Below, piece after piece: positions 1 through 11,250 of a stretch of 22,879 bases of DNA (positions are counted from its first letter, which is position 1; each line of letters opens with the position of its first letter). Source of the stretch: Bacteroidales bacterium (lineage in GTDB: Bacteria; Bacteroidota; Bacteroidia; Bacteroidales; P3). A program made the position numbers and the translations under genes. Under the pieces are notes generated by a model. The model had not been told where the DNA came from, ran no database searches, and saw only the letters and a program-made list of their open reading frames with translations. The DNA is taken from assembly GCA_017647065.1 (NCBI GenBank), contig JAGCLI010000149.1, forward strand, positions 1-22,879. Direction: 5' to 3'.

Positions 1-1659
1 AAAAAGAATTTATTTTTCATAGCAGTGCTTCTGATACTGCTATTTAGTGCGAAAACCAACGCACAAATTCTCACACCGGATAATTCGGTAAAAGAAGTTA
101 GTGAATATCACATTCCATTTTCATCAAATCTTGTAACAGATTATAGTTCCAAAATTGTAAGATGGAGAGAAGACGCATCAGTTGTGTTAAATAATATAGG
201 TTCTAACTATCAAGCAACATTTGGACTACTAAAAAAAGGAGATACACTTACAACAATAACAGCATCTCTGCCAATTGGATACAAAATTAACGATTTTACC
301 ATACTTAAAGATACCTTATATTTTGTAGGAAATAAACCCGATGCAATAGATACAACAAAAGGTGTAATAGGATACGTTGAAGTAGGAGATTTATTTAGTA
401 ATTCTAATCAATCAATCACATACGCAGAAATCCGAACCACCAAAGACCTATTCAGAGTAGAAGCCTACAAAAAAAATAATGGAGAAACAGTAGTAGCAGC
501 AGTAGGAAGACAACTTTATGGTCTTCCATATTTTGTAGAAGGACCAGGAACAGGTTTTGATCCTGAATTTCCTTCAGGACCAGAATTACCCTTACCACCA
601 AATTCTAATATAGTAGAGCCACAAATCACAGGAGAAAATCAAGTTCAAACCAATAGTCTGAATGAAATAGGTCCAGCGTGGTACACAGATACGTTAAAAT
701 ATAGACATTGCTTAGCAACACTAAACATAACACGCACAACAAATGGAGTAAACCATCAATACGACTTATGGTATTTACCAAATGTAGAAAATATAGAACA
801 AATCAATGATTTTTGCTTAACATCAGATTATATTTGTATTGTTGCTGTTGATAATACTTCGGAAACTTGGTATTCAGGTAGAGCTTTTACACTACATTGG
901 TTTGATAAAAATAATTTGAATATAAGAAACGCAAAACGTTTAGTAGGAGCAATGCAGACATTTTCTTATTATGATAATAGAGGCAATTTAAAAACAACTT
1001 GTGTTGGAGGAAATGATATAGCATTATGTTATATAGCAGATGTAGGATTGTATTGTAATGTATTATACAAACTAAGATTAGACACAATAACAGTTACACC
1101 GATTTTTGCTCACTATTTTGCAGATGCAGGTCAAAACATAAAACACCCTGTTTGGGATTTGGAGTATATAAAGAAGTTTAATATGTTAGCAGTCCTTAAA
1201 AGGTCATCTAAATACGAATACGTTGATGAAGTGTGGCATTTAAGTATGAATGAAAATACAATGATGCCATACGAAAGTTACGTGCATACAAAATATTATG
1301 ATAATCTCTCTTCATTAGAGTTATATGATGGTATTTATTTAGGTATATATGGAAATGTGCCAACAAGAAAAATACTTTTTGAAAAACAATGTAATGAATT
1401 TAATTCTTACGGGAATTGTTATGATATAAGAAAAGACAGAGTGTATCCAGAATTGTTACCAAAAATATATAATTATTCCGTAGCGAATCGTTGTAGCTTT
1501 GCGGATATGGTGCAATCACCTCTTGATTTACTAACACTTCCAGCAACTCAAACTGTTAATGTATTTAATACATTGCAAATAAATCAACAAAATATAATCA
1601 AACCATGTGAAAATATAAATACAGATATAATTTATAAGCAACCAACAGTAATTAAATAA
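1..1659 (+). CDS. Exported protein of unknown function (5' end cut by window)
   Basis: I do not recognise this protein. The frame is open from base 1; reading from there gives KKNLFFIAVLLILLFSAKTN followed by AQ, a typical signal peptide, so the true ATG is probably the codon just before the window and the GTG at 25 is inside the signal peptide. The mature protein is about 530 residues, rich in Tyr, Asn and Thr, with a Pro/Gly-rich stretch near residues 173-200 that looks like a linker, and a cluster of Cys near the C-terminus. Repeated short beta-strand-like segments suggest a beta-rich, possibly propeller-like extracellular fold, but this is inference. No T9SS sorting domain is visible at its end. 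It lies 12 bases before the T9SS cargo gene at 1672 and probably shares its transcript. Export is well supported; function is unknown. Confidence 0.8.
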   Translation, partial: KKNLFFIAVLLILLFSAKTNAQILTPDNSVKEVSEYHIPFSSNLVTDYSSKIVRWREDASVVLNNIGSNYQATFGLLKKGDTLTTITASLPIGYKINDFTILKDTLYFVGNKPDAIDTTKGVIGYVEVGDLFSNSNQSITYAEIRTTKDLFRVEAYKKNNGETVVAAVGRQLYGLPYFVEGPGTGFDPEFPSGPELPLPPNSNIVEPQITGENQVQTNSLNEIGPAWYTDTLKYRHCLATLNITRTTNGVNHQYDLWYLPNVENIEQINDFCLTSDYICIVAVDNTSETWYSGRAFTLHWFDKNNLNIRNAKRLVGAMQTFSYYDNRGNLKTTCVGGNDIALCYIADVGLYCNVLYKLRLDTITVTPIFAHYFADAGQNIKHPVWDLEYIKKFNMLAVLKRSSKYEYVDEVWHLSMNENTMMPYESYVHTKYYDNLSSLELYDGIYLGIYGNVPTRKILFEKQCNEFNSYGNCYDIRKDRVYPELLPKIYNYSVANRCSFADMVQSPLDLLTLPATQTVNVFNTLQINQQNIIKPCENINTDIIYKQPTVIK

Positions 1660-1671
1660 AACAATAGCCTT

Positions 1672-2826
1672 ATGAAAAAGATAGCAATAATAATTTTATT
1701 AGCAATAAGTTTTGGTGCATATTCGCAAGAACAAGAATATGATACAATAGTTTATTTTCCACAAACAATATTTGAATGTCCAATGTTGTTTGATCCTGTT
1801 TATTCACCTATATATTATGATAATTCAGCAGAGCAACAAGCCTATATGCAAGCGACAGGTCACACATCTCCTATACATGCGTATGCGAGAACGTTTCATG
1901 AATTTGGAGCTATTCACTTCTATTCGCATTGTGATAGTGCTTGGGCGAGTATAGATCTGGATTATATAGCGGATAACGCTACTTCTTTGATGGTAGGTTT
2001 TCATTCACTTCCAGGAATCAGAAGTTTTTTACAACCATATTATCTTCCGGATTTAGATACTTCTGCAAGAGTGATAGGAGTTGCAGCAAAAATATTTGGA
2101 CATCAACCACCAAACTCTATTTATCCTTATTTTCTTTTGTATGATCATACAGGAGCATTGATTGATCAATCAATGATATTTTGTTGGCCTGATGGAAGTA
2201 TAACTGGTGAATTTCCATACGGACAAAATCCTTACCCAACACCAATAAAACACTATTATTTTAACAATCAACATCAAATTCAAGCCTTTTCAATAGCATT
2301 TGATAAAAATAATTCTTGGTATAATCAAAGTTTTGCAGCTAATAAACCATTTGAATTTGATCATACAATGTCTTTTCTAGGTGGAGATAAAGACGCTGAA
2401 TGGTATCACGAATGTAGATATGATGATATAGGTTGTTATGAATATATTCCTCCGATGTATAGAATGTATGATTCTACAAATTGGGTAAGTTTTGACCAAG
2501 ATCAATTCTATCAATTCTTTTACAAAAAGCAAATAGGATTTTTCCCAATCATCATTATACCAAAAACAGAAAATAGTCTAAGTGCAGAAGAATTATCAGA
2601 ACATTGTAACATACTTCCAAATCCTGCAACCACATACGCAAAAGTATTAAGCAGATATAAAATAGAAAGATTAGAAGTCTTTGATATGCAGGGCAAAAAA
2701 GTAGAAGAAATAAATGTAAATGACTATGAATATTACATAGGAGTGCAAAACTATAACAAAGGTACATATTTAGTAAACATAGTTACGCAAAAAGGCACTA
2801 CGACAAAGAAAATGATAGTGCAATAA
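1672..2826 (+). CDS. T9SS type A sorting domain-containing exported protein
   Basis: A 384-residue secreted or surface protein. It starts with a signal peptide (MKKIAIIILLAISFGAYSQ) and ends with about 71 residues (314-384) typical of the type A C-terminal sorting domain: LPNPA near the start, a VFDMQGKK strand-turn, a KGTYLV strand, and a basic KKMIVQ end. In this family the domain takes the protein through the outer membrane via the T9SS and is cleaved off. The central 20-310 region is rich in Tyr, Phe and His and matches no domain I recognise. The segment before the sorting domain (WVSFDQD...PIIIIPKTENSLSAEEL) resembles the one in the protein encoded at 17619-16312, so the two are probably paralogous cargo. 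The gene follows the first exported protein by 12 bases and is closed by the terminator at 2833-2874. Confidence 0.88.
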   Translation: MKKIAIIILLAISFGAYSQEQEYDTIVYFPQTIFECPMLFDPVYSPIYYDNSAEQQAYMQATGHTSPIHAYARTFHEFGAIHFYSHCDSAWASIDLDYIADNATSLMVGFHSLPGIRSFLQPYYLPDLDTSARVIGVAAKIFGHQPPNSIYPYFLLYDHTGALIDQSMIFCWPDGSITGEFPYGQNPYPTPIKHYYFNNQHQIQAFSIAFDKNNSWYNQSFAANKPFEFDHTMSFLGGDKDAEWYHECRYDDIGCYEYIPPMYRMYDSTNWVSFDQDQFYQFFYKKQIGFFPIIIIPKTENSLSAEELSEHCNILPNPATTYAKVLSRYKIERLEVFDMQGKKVEEINVNDYEYYIGVQNYNKGTYLVNIVTQKGTTTKKMIVQ

Positions 2827-2832
2827 TCCTTC

Positions 2833-2874
2833 AAAAAAAGCAAAGAAAAAATAAAATTTTTCTTTGCTTTTTTT
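2833..2874. terminator. Bidirectional intrinsic terminator, 18-bp perfect stem
   Basis: Arms 2833-2850 and 2857-2874 are perfect reverse complements around a 6-base loop (ATAAAA). The stem has A-runs on one side and T-runs on the other, so it can act for transcripts from either strand. It lies between the convergent ends of the T9SS cargo gene (stop 2826) and the DUF2400 gene (stop 2890). Confidence 0.85.
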
Positions 2875-2889
2875 TATTTTTTCTTTGAA

Positions 2890-3623
2890 TTATTTTGTTT
2901 TTTCTTGATGTTTTACGCCATAACCAAAGAGTGCGTAATCACCAAGCAAAGGATCGTCTGGAAAAGTGATTTTTAGCTTATCTGTTATTTGAATTGCAGA
3001 GAGCATATCGGCTTGTTTGCGATTTGTTAGAGAGAGTTGTTTTGAGATTCTAAACACATGAGTATCCAAAGGAATGATAAGGTCTTTTTCTTGTAAAATA
3101 TTCCAAATGCCAAAGTCCACTTCGCTGTTTTTTCTTATCATCCAACGAAGAAAAAGACAAAGCCTTTTGCAAGCAGATTTTGTGTTTTGAGGAATGCCTT
3201 TTTGATTTGGAAAGATTTTTGTTATTGCCTCTAATACTTCTATTGCAGTTGGTTTTGGCAAACTAAGGATTGAATTTTGTCTTCTAAGCAAGAGAAGTTT
3301 TCTTCAAAAAGAATAGTGTGCAAGGTTTCGCATAGTTGAAAAAAGTCTTTTTCTTGATAGAAACGATAAAGGCATTGTTCTTGGTTTTGGTAGTGTTGGT
3401 ATTTTTTTTCTTTTATATAATTTGTAGGACTTTCAAGAAATTCTTGATGAATCTTGTTTAAGGTTTTTATTATTTGCACTCGCGAACCGTATGCAATCCA
3501 ACTGCTTATCAATGCGGAGATTTCTATGTCGGTTTTCTCTTTATAAAGATGTGGAAATTGAACAGGGTCGTCTTTTATAAAGTCTGCTGTGTGAAATTGA
3601 GAGGCTAATTTATTTAGATTCAT
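2890..3623 (-). pseudogene. TIGR02757 / DUF2400 family protein, split by a frameshift
   Basis: Two overlapping minus-strand frames together make one family member of about 240 residues. The 5' part (3623-3240, 127 aa) has the family start: TADFIKDDPVQFPHLY, then DIEISALISSWIAYGSR. The 3' part (from about 3300 to 2890) has the family core: SACKRLCLFLRWMIRKN, VDFGIW, LIIPLDTHVFRISKQL and DDPLLGDYALFGYGV. The second frame is displaced by -1, so one base is missing between about 3303 and 3240; adding an A to the AAAA in the codons for Asp-Lys (near 3272) would join them. I see no classical slippery heptamer, so a mutation or an assembly error is more likely than programmed shifting. Family function is not established; the LDTHVFR motif resembles the catalytic region of HhH-GPD DNA glycosylases. 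The start overlaps the end of the GH3 gene by 14 bases, so translation is probably coupled. Confidence 0.78.
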
Positions 3624-6516
3624 CTTTTAGTATTTCGTAAATTAAATCGTGAATATCGGTTCTTATGTTTAGCTGAGCCAATTTATTAGTTTTTGCATCG
3701 GGGTAAACTCTGTTGGAAAGGAAAATAAGAATTGTTTCGTTTTCTGGGTCAATCCAAAGGTATGTTCCTGTGAATCCACTGTGTCCAATGCTTTTTTTGC
3801 TTGCGTATTTTGAGGTGTGAGATGATTTTCCTTTCAAAAGAGGTTTGTCCCACCCTAATCCTCGGCGGTTGTTATGCTCTGTAAAGTGAGATTTAGAAAA
3901 TAAATCAATGGTTTTAGAGTTTATGTATCTTTTTCCGTTGTATTGACCTTTGTTTAGTATCATTTGGCAGATTGCAAACAAGTCTTCTGCTGTGGAAAAC
4001 AAGCCTGCGTGTCCTGCAACGCCACCAAGAAGGGCAGAGGTTTCGTCATGTACATTGCCTTTTATTAAAGAATTTCTAAAATCTACGGCTTCTATTGTTG
4101 GAACGATGTTTTCAATGCGTTCTTTCTCTTTTGGTCGAAAACAAGTGTGCGAAAGATTCATAGGTTTGTAGAAGTTGTCTTCAAGATATTTATCAAGCGT
4201 TTTGCCAGATAAGACCTCTACAAGTTCTCCAAGTAGAATAAATCCTAAATCACTATAAACATATTTGTGTTTTGGGTTAAGGGGTGAGTCAACTATTTGT
4301 TTTAATATGTCTTGTTTATATTTTTTGTTGATATAAAGCGAATCGGTTAATTGTAGATATTGATTTTCTTCATTGTTTTGTTGAGCAAAAAGAGTAGAAT
4401 CTTCTTTTGCTTTTTCTAATGAATGCACCCAAATAGGTAGGTATGCTTTTAGTCTTGCACAATGAGATAAGGCTTCTTTTATTGTAATTTTTCTTTTGTT
4501 GGTTCTTTTTAAGTAAGGAAGATAGTCTGATAATCTGTCTTCAAGTGAGAATTTTCCTTCATCGTATAGTTTCATTAGTGCAAGGGTTGTTGCCATTACT
4601 TTTGTCAATGAAGCTAAATCGTAAATACTGCTATCGTTTATTGCGATTTTGTTGTCGTAGGTTTGATAGCCTGCATTCTTTTTGTAAATGATTTGACCGT
4701 TTTGTGCAATTAAAACTTGTGCTCCGGGGTAGGCTTCTTGCGAAATTCCATAGTTTATTAAAGAGTCAATTTTGCTAAACTTTGAAGGAGCTTGTTTTGG
4801 TAATTCTATTGCAAAATCAGGGCTTGCTTTGTAGGTTTGAGATGCATCAACAGGTAGAGAAGCTGTGAATTTATGAGGATTAAAAAGACTATTTGCTGCT
4901 GCTGTTTGTAGTTGTGAGGTGTTTTGATAAGCAACTATTAGAGCATTGTAATCACATATTGTGTCTAAGCTTTCAAGTGAGTAAGGATTTGCAAAGAGTA
5001 AAAGAATATTCTTTGCTTTTGTTTCTTGAATAGAGGAAAGTAATTCAAGACTTTGCTTAGATATTCCGTAGTTGTCTGTTTTCTTTGAATTAACTCCGCC
5101 GCTTGCTGCAACGATTACTGTCTTTGAGGAATCTAAAACGCTTAATAAATTTTCTAAGTCTTCGTTTAGAGATTTTTTTTCAAAGGAATACGGGATTATT
5201 TCTTTGTATTTTTTTGCTTGTTTTAAGAAATAGGAATAATCTTTGTTGTCTAAGTTTACGAATATGATTTGATTTGTGTCTTTTTTGTTCAGTGGTATAA
5301 TATTGTCTTTGTTTTCCAATAGTGTAAGAATCTTTGGTGCAATAACTTCGCAGTGTTTGCCTATTTCTTCTTTTTGTTTTTTGCTCAAAGGTTTTGGCTC
5401 GTGTTTCGGATTCATTACTCCGAGTTTGTATTTCCATTGAAGCACTTTTCTGCATTTTTCTTTTATGAGCTCTTTGCTTAATTCTCCGTTTTCTATTGCA
5501 GAAAGGATTGCATTCATTGCCGAGTCTGTGTTGTTAGGCATAAGAAGGACATCTACTCCTGCCTTTAGAGCTAAAACTTGTGCTTGTCCGTCAGGATAAT
5601 CGTTTGTAAGGCCTTTCATATTCATTGCATCGGTGAAAACAAGTCCTTCAAAACCTAAATTGTTTATCAAGTATTCTTGAATTATATCGGGATTTATTGA
5701 GGCAGGATAGGTGTAATGTTCATTTAAAGCAGGGACATTTAAGTGTGCAACCATTGCTCCCCAAACTCCTTTTTCAATATTGTATTTAAAAGGTATTAAA
5801 TCCACAGTGTCAATGAAGTCTTTGCTGTGAGAAATCGTAGGAAGGCTTAGGTGAGAGTCTAAATCAGTATCGCCATGTCCTGGAAAATGCTTGATAACTG
5901 CCATTACGTTATTGTCTTGCAAGCCTTTGATGTATTGTTCTGAAAGAAGAGAAACTTTCCACTTGTTTTGACCGAAAGAACGCGTATTTATAACAGGATT
6001 TGCTGGGTTAAGATTTATGTCAATCGCAGGTGCAAAGTTAATATGTATGCCAAGAGTACGACATTGTCTTCCAATAATGTCGGCTTTCTTATAAACCAAA
6101 GAATAATCATTAGAATCTAAGGCTCCAAGTGCCATTGCTCTTGGAAAAGGGTCAAGGTCGGTAAATCGCATTGAAAGGCTCCATTCTCCATCTATTGAAA
6201 CAAGAAGAGGAATTTTGCAAACAGAATTGTATTTGTTTATAAGTTTTGGAAGATTATCACTTTTGCCTTTGAAAAAACAAACACCTCCAACTTTATTTGA
6301 ATCGATGTCTTTTAGAATTTTTTCGCAATATTTTTTGTTTGTCTCGGTGTCGGCTCCTATCATAATGAGCTGCCCAACCATTTCTTTGATAGTCATTTTG
6401 GAAATTAGTTTTTCTATTTCCTTGTCTATTGTTTTGCTTTCTTTGTCTATGTTTTGAGAAAAGCAACTAAAAGAAATAAAGATGCAAATAAGCAATGTGA
6501 AGATTGAATGTTTCAT
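3610..6516 (-). CDS. GH3 beta-N-acetylglucosaminidase-like / serine beta-lactamase-like fusion
   Basis: A 968-residue exported protein with two enzymes. The signal peptide is MKHSIFTLLICIFISFSCFS. Residues 30-360 form a GH3 N-terminal barrel of the NagZ type: KHFPGHGDTDLDSH at 209-222, with the Asp220-Ser-His222 dyad used by NagZ enzymes, and the nucleophile Asp296 in VFTDAMNMKG. A GH3 C-terminal-like region follows (about 375-560). Residues 580-968 are a class C beta-lactamase/penicillin-binding-protein-like domain: Ser636-Leu-Thr-Lys639 (SxxK), Tyr754-Ser-Asp756 (YxN-like), and His912-Ser-Gly914 in the KTG position. All key residues are present in both halves. The architecture is known in Bacteroidota and suggests periplasmic peptidoglycan or muropeptide turnover; the actual substrate is inferred. 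It is the first gene of a minus-strand unit with the broken DUF2400 gene, transcribed from the promoter at 6540-6547. Confidence 0.93.
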   Translation of the reverse strand: MKHSIFTLLICIFISFSCFSQNIDKESKTIDKEIEKLISKMTIKEMVGQLIMIGADTETNKKYCEKILKDIDSNKVGGVCFFKGKSDNLPKLINKYNSVCKIPLLVSIDGEWSLSMRFTDLDPFPRAMALGALDSNDYSLVYKKADIIGRQCRTLGIHINFAPAIDINLNPANPVINTRSFGQNKWKVSLLSEQYIKGLQDNNVMAVIKHFPGHGDTDLDSHLSLPTISHSKDFIDTVDLIPFKYNIEKGVWGAMVAHLNVPALNEHYTYPASINPDIIQEYLINNLGFEGLVFTDAMNMKGLTNDYPDGQAQVLALKAGVDVLLMPNNTDSAMNAILSAIENGELSKELIKEKCRKVLQWKYKLGVMNPKHEPKPLSKKQKEEIGKHCEVIAPKILTLLENKDNIIPLNKKDTNQIIFVNLDNKDYSYFLKQAKKYKEIIPYSFEKKSLNEDLENLLSVLDSSKTVIVAASGGVNSKKTDNYGISKQSLELLSSIQETKAKNILLLFANPYSLESLDTICDYNALIVAYQNTSQLQTAAANSLFNPHKFTASLPVDASQTYKASPDFAIELPKQAPSKFSKIDSLINYGISQEAYPGAQVLIAQNGQIIYKKNAGYQTYDNKIAINDSSIYDLASLTKVMATTLALMKLYDEGKFSLEDRLSDYLPYLKRTNKRKITIKEALSHCARLKAYLPIWVHSLEKAKEDSTLFAQQNNEENQYLQLTDSLYINKKYKQDILKQIVDSPLNPKHKYVYSDLGFILLGELVEVLSGKTLDKYLEDNFYKPMNLSHTCFRPKEKERIENIVPTIEAVDFRNSLIKGNVHDETSALLGGVAGHAGLFSTAEDLFAICQMILNKGQYNGKRYINSKTIDLFSKSHFTEHNNRRGLGWDKPLLKGKSSHTSKYASKKSIGHSGFTGTYLWIDPENETILIFLSNRVYPDAKTNKLAQLNIRTDIHDLIYEILKDESK

Positions 6517-6539
6517 ATAATACGATGTTTTTTGTCTTG

Positions 6540-6547
6540 CAAAGATA
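6540..6547 (-). promoter_or_regulatory. TAnnTTTG -7 box for the GH3/beta-lactamase gene
   Basis: The minus strand reads TATCTTTG, a full match to the Bacteroidota -7 consensus TAnnTTTG, 24 bases before the ATG at 6516. No clear TTG lies at the usual distance upstream. It is back-to-back with the plus-strand box at 6568-6575. Confidence 0.65.
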
Positions 6548-6567
6548 GTTATTTTACTTTTATTTTG

Positions 6568-6575
6568 TATCTTTG
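6568..6575 (+). promoter_or_regulatory. TAnnTTTG -7 box for the aminopeptidase-led operon
   Basis: The plus strand reads TATCTTTG, 30 bases before the ATG at 6606. No good TTG -33 element is visible. This is the only promoter-like element I see ahead of the seven-gene run 6606-16215. Confidence 0.65.
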
Positions 6576-6605
6576 TACGATTAAACTAAGATAATTTATA
6601 GAATT

Positions 6606-8054
6606 ATGATAAGTATTGAAAGGCTTATAACGATAAAACCAGAAGTTTCAAAACTCTTTGTTTTTTTGAAAAAAGAAAATGAGTTGATTTCTTCTCAATT
6701 CGTTGAGCACGATATTTTGAATTTTGTTAATCAACAAATACAACAAAACGATAAAGACTTTTTTGCATTCAATCAGTTTACTCAATGGTCGATTGTGGCT
6801 ATTGTAAAAGAGAATAAGGATTTTTATGCACAAATTGAAAGTTTTAGAAAATTAGGTGCTAAAATTTTAGACTTTTGTGATAAGGAATATATAAAGGATT
6901 TGCAGTTTGTAAGTGAGGTTTCAAAAGATTTTGCAATGGGCTTTGTTGAGGGAATGTTGCTTGCAAGTTATACTTTTGATAATTACAAAACAGATCCTAA
7001 ACAAATGATTCACCCTTTTGACAATTTGTTTGTTATTAACCCATTTGTTGAAAGTCAAGATATAGAACAATCAATTGTTGTTGTAAGAGCGGTTGAAAAA
7101 TGTAGAGATTTGGTCAATGAACCTTATTGTAGCCTAAACGCAGAAGGATTAGCAACTGCTTTTGTGAATATTTCTCGTGAGGCAGGTATAGAAGTTGAGG
7201 TTTGGCATAAGGATAAAATTGAGCAAGAAAAGATGGGTGGACTTTTAGCAGTGAATCAAGGAAGTATAGACCCACCTACTTTTACAATAATGAGGTATCG
7301 TCCTGAAAATTCTAATTCTTCTCCATTGGTTTTAGTGGGAAAAGGTTTGGTTTATGACACTGGTGGATTAAATTTAAAGCCTGGCGATTATATGAATGAC
7401 ATGAAAGAAGATATGGCAGGCTCTGCAATGATGGCAACTGCAATTTACGCTATTGCTTGTTTAGGATTGCCAATTCATGTTGTTGGATTATTCCCTTCAA
7501 CTGATAATCGTCCGGGATTAAACGCATACGCAAGTGGAGATATCATAAATATGTATGACGGAACTAATGTTGAGGTGGTAAATACCGATGCAGAAGGACG
7601 ATTAATATTAGCAGATGCTCTTTCATACGCTAAAAAACTTTCTCCTTTCTTGGTTGTAAATGCTGCAACTCTTACAGGGGCTGCCGCAAGAGCAGTTGGA
7701 CCTTACGGAATTGCTGCTGTTGAGCAAGATGCTCAACAATATATGCAAATAATGAAAGAGGCAGGTGAGAAAACCTATGAAAGACTTGTTCAATTCCCTT
7801 TTTGGAGCGAATATGATGAGTTAATAAAATCAGATATTGCAGATATAAAGAATTGTGGTCCAGGGGAAGCAGGTATGATTACTGCAGGAAAATTCTTAGC
7901 TCATTTTACGGATTATCCTTTTATTCATTTAGATATTGCAGGTGTTGCAATGTTTGATAGAAAAAGAGATTATATTTTAAAAGGAGCAAGTGGTTATGGC
8001 GTAAGGTTAATAATTGAATTTGTAAAAAGTCTTATTGAAAAACGTAAATTATAA
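6606..8054 (+). CDS. Leucyl aminopeptidase family protein (peptidase M17)
   Basis: A 482-residue cytosolic M17 metallo-aminopeptidase that removes N-terminal residues from peptides using two metal ions. The catalytic domain fills the second half. Lys246, Asp251, Asp269, Asp328 and Glu330 have exactly the spacing of the E. coli PepA metal ligands (K270, D275, D293, D352, E354), and Lys258 and Arg332 match the catalytic K282 and R356. The signature NTDAEGRL is at 326-333. The N-terminal about 160 residues are divergent, as is usual for M17. It has no signal peptide. The ATG at 6606 is the first start after the promoter box. It leads a plus-strand run with pdxA 11 bases downstream. Whether it prefers leucine cannot be told, so I give no gene symbol. 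Confidence 0.93.
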   Translation: MISIERLITIKPEVSKLFVFLKKENELISSQFVEHDILNFVNQQIQQNDKDFFAFNQFTQWSIVAIVKENKDFYAQIESFRKLGAKILDFCDKEYIKDLQFVSEVSKDFAMGFVEGMLLASYTFDNYKTDPKQMIHPFDNLFVINPFVESQDIEQSIVVVRAVEKCRDLVNEPYCSLNAEGLATAFVNISREAGIEVEVWHKDKIEQEKMGGLLAVNQGSIDPPTFTIMRYRPENSNSSPLVLVGKGLVYDTGGLNLKPGDYMNDMKEDMAGSAMMATAIYAIACLGLPIHVVGLFPSTDNRPGLNAYASGDIINMYDGTNVEVVNTDAEGRLILADALSYAKKLSPFLVVNAATLTGAAARAVGPYGIAAVEQDAQQYMQIMKEAGEKTYERLVQFPFWSEYDELIKSDIADIKNCGPGEAGMITAGKFLAHFTDYPFIHLDIAGVAMFDRKRDYILKGASGYGVRLIIEFVKSLIEKRKL

Positions 8055-8065
8055 TTTGAAATAAA

Positions 8066-11249
<3,184 letters not shown>

Positions 11250-11250
11250 T

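Noticed and set aside
3240..3303. Programmed -1 ribosomal frameshift in the DUF2400 gene
   Set aside because: No in-frame slippery heptamer and no clear downstream stem-loop; a one-base deletion or sequencing error is simpler.
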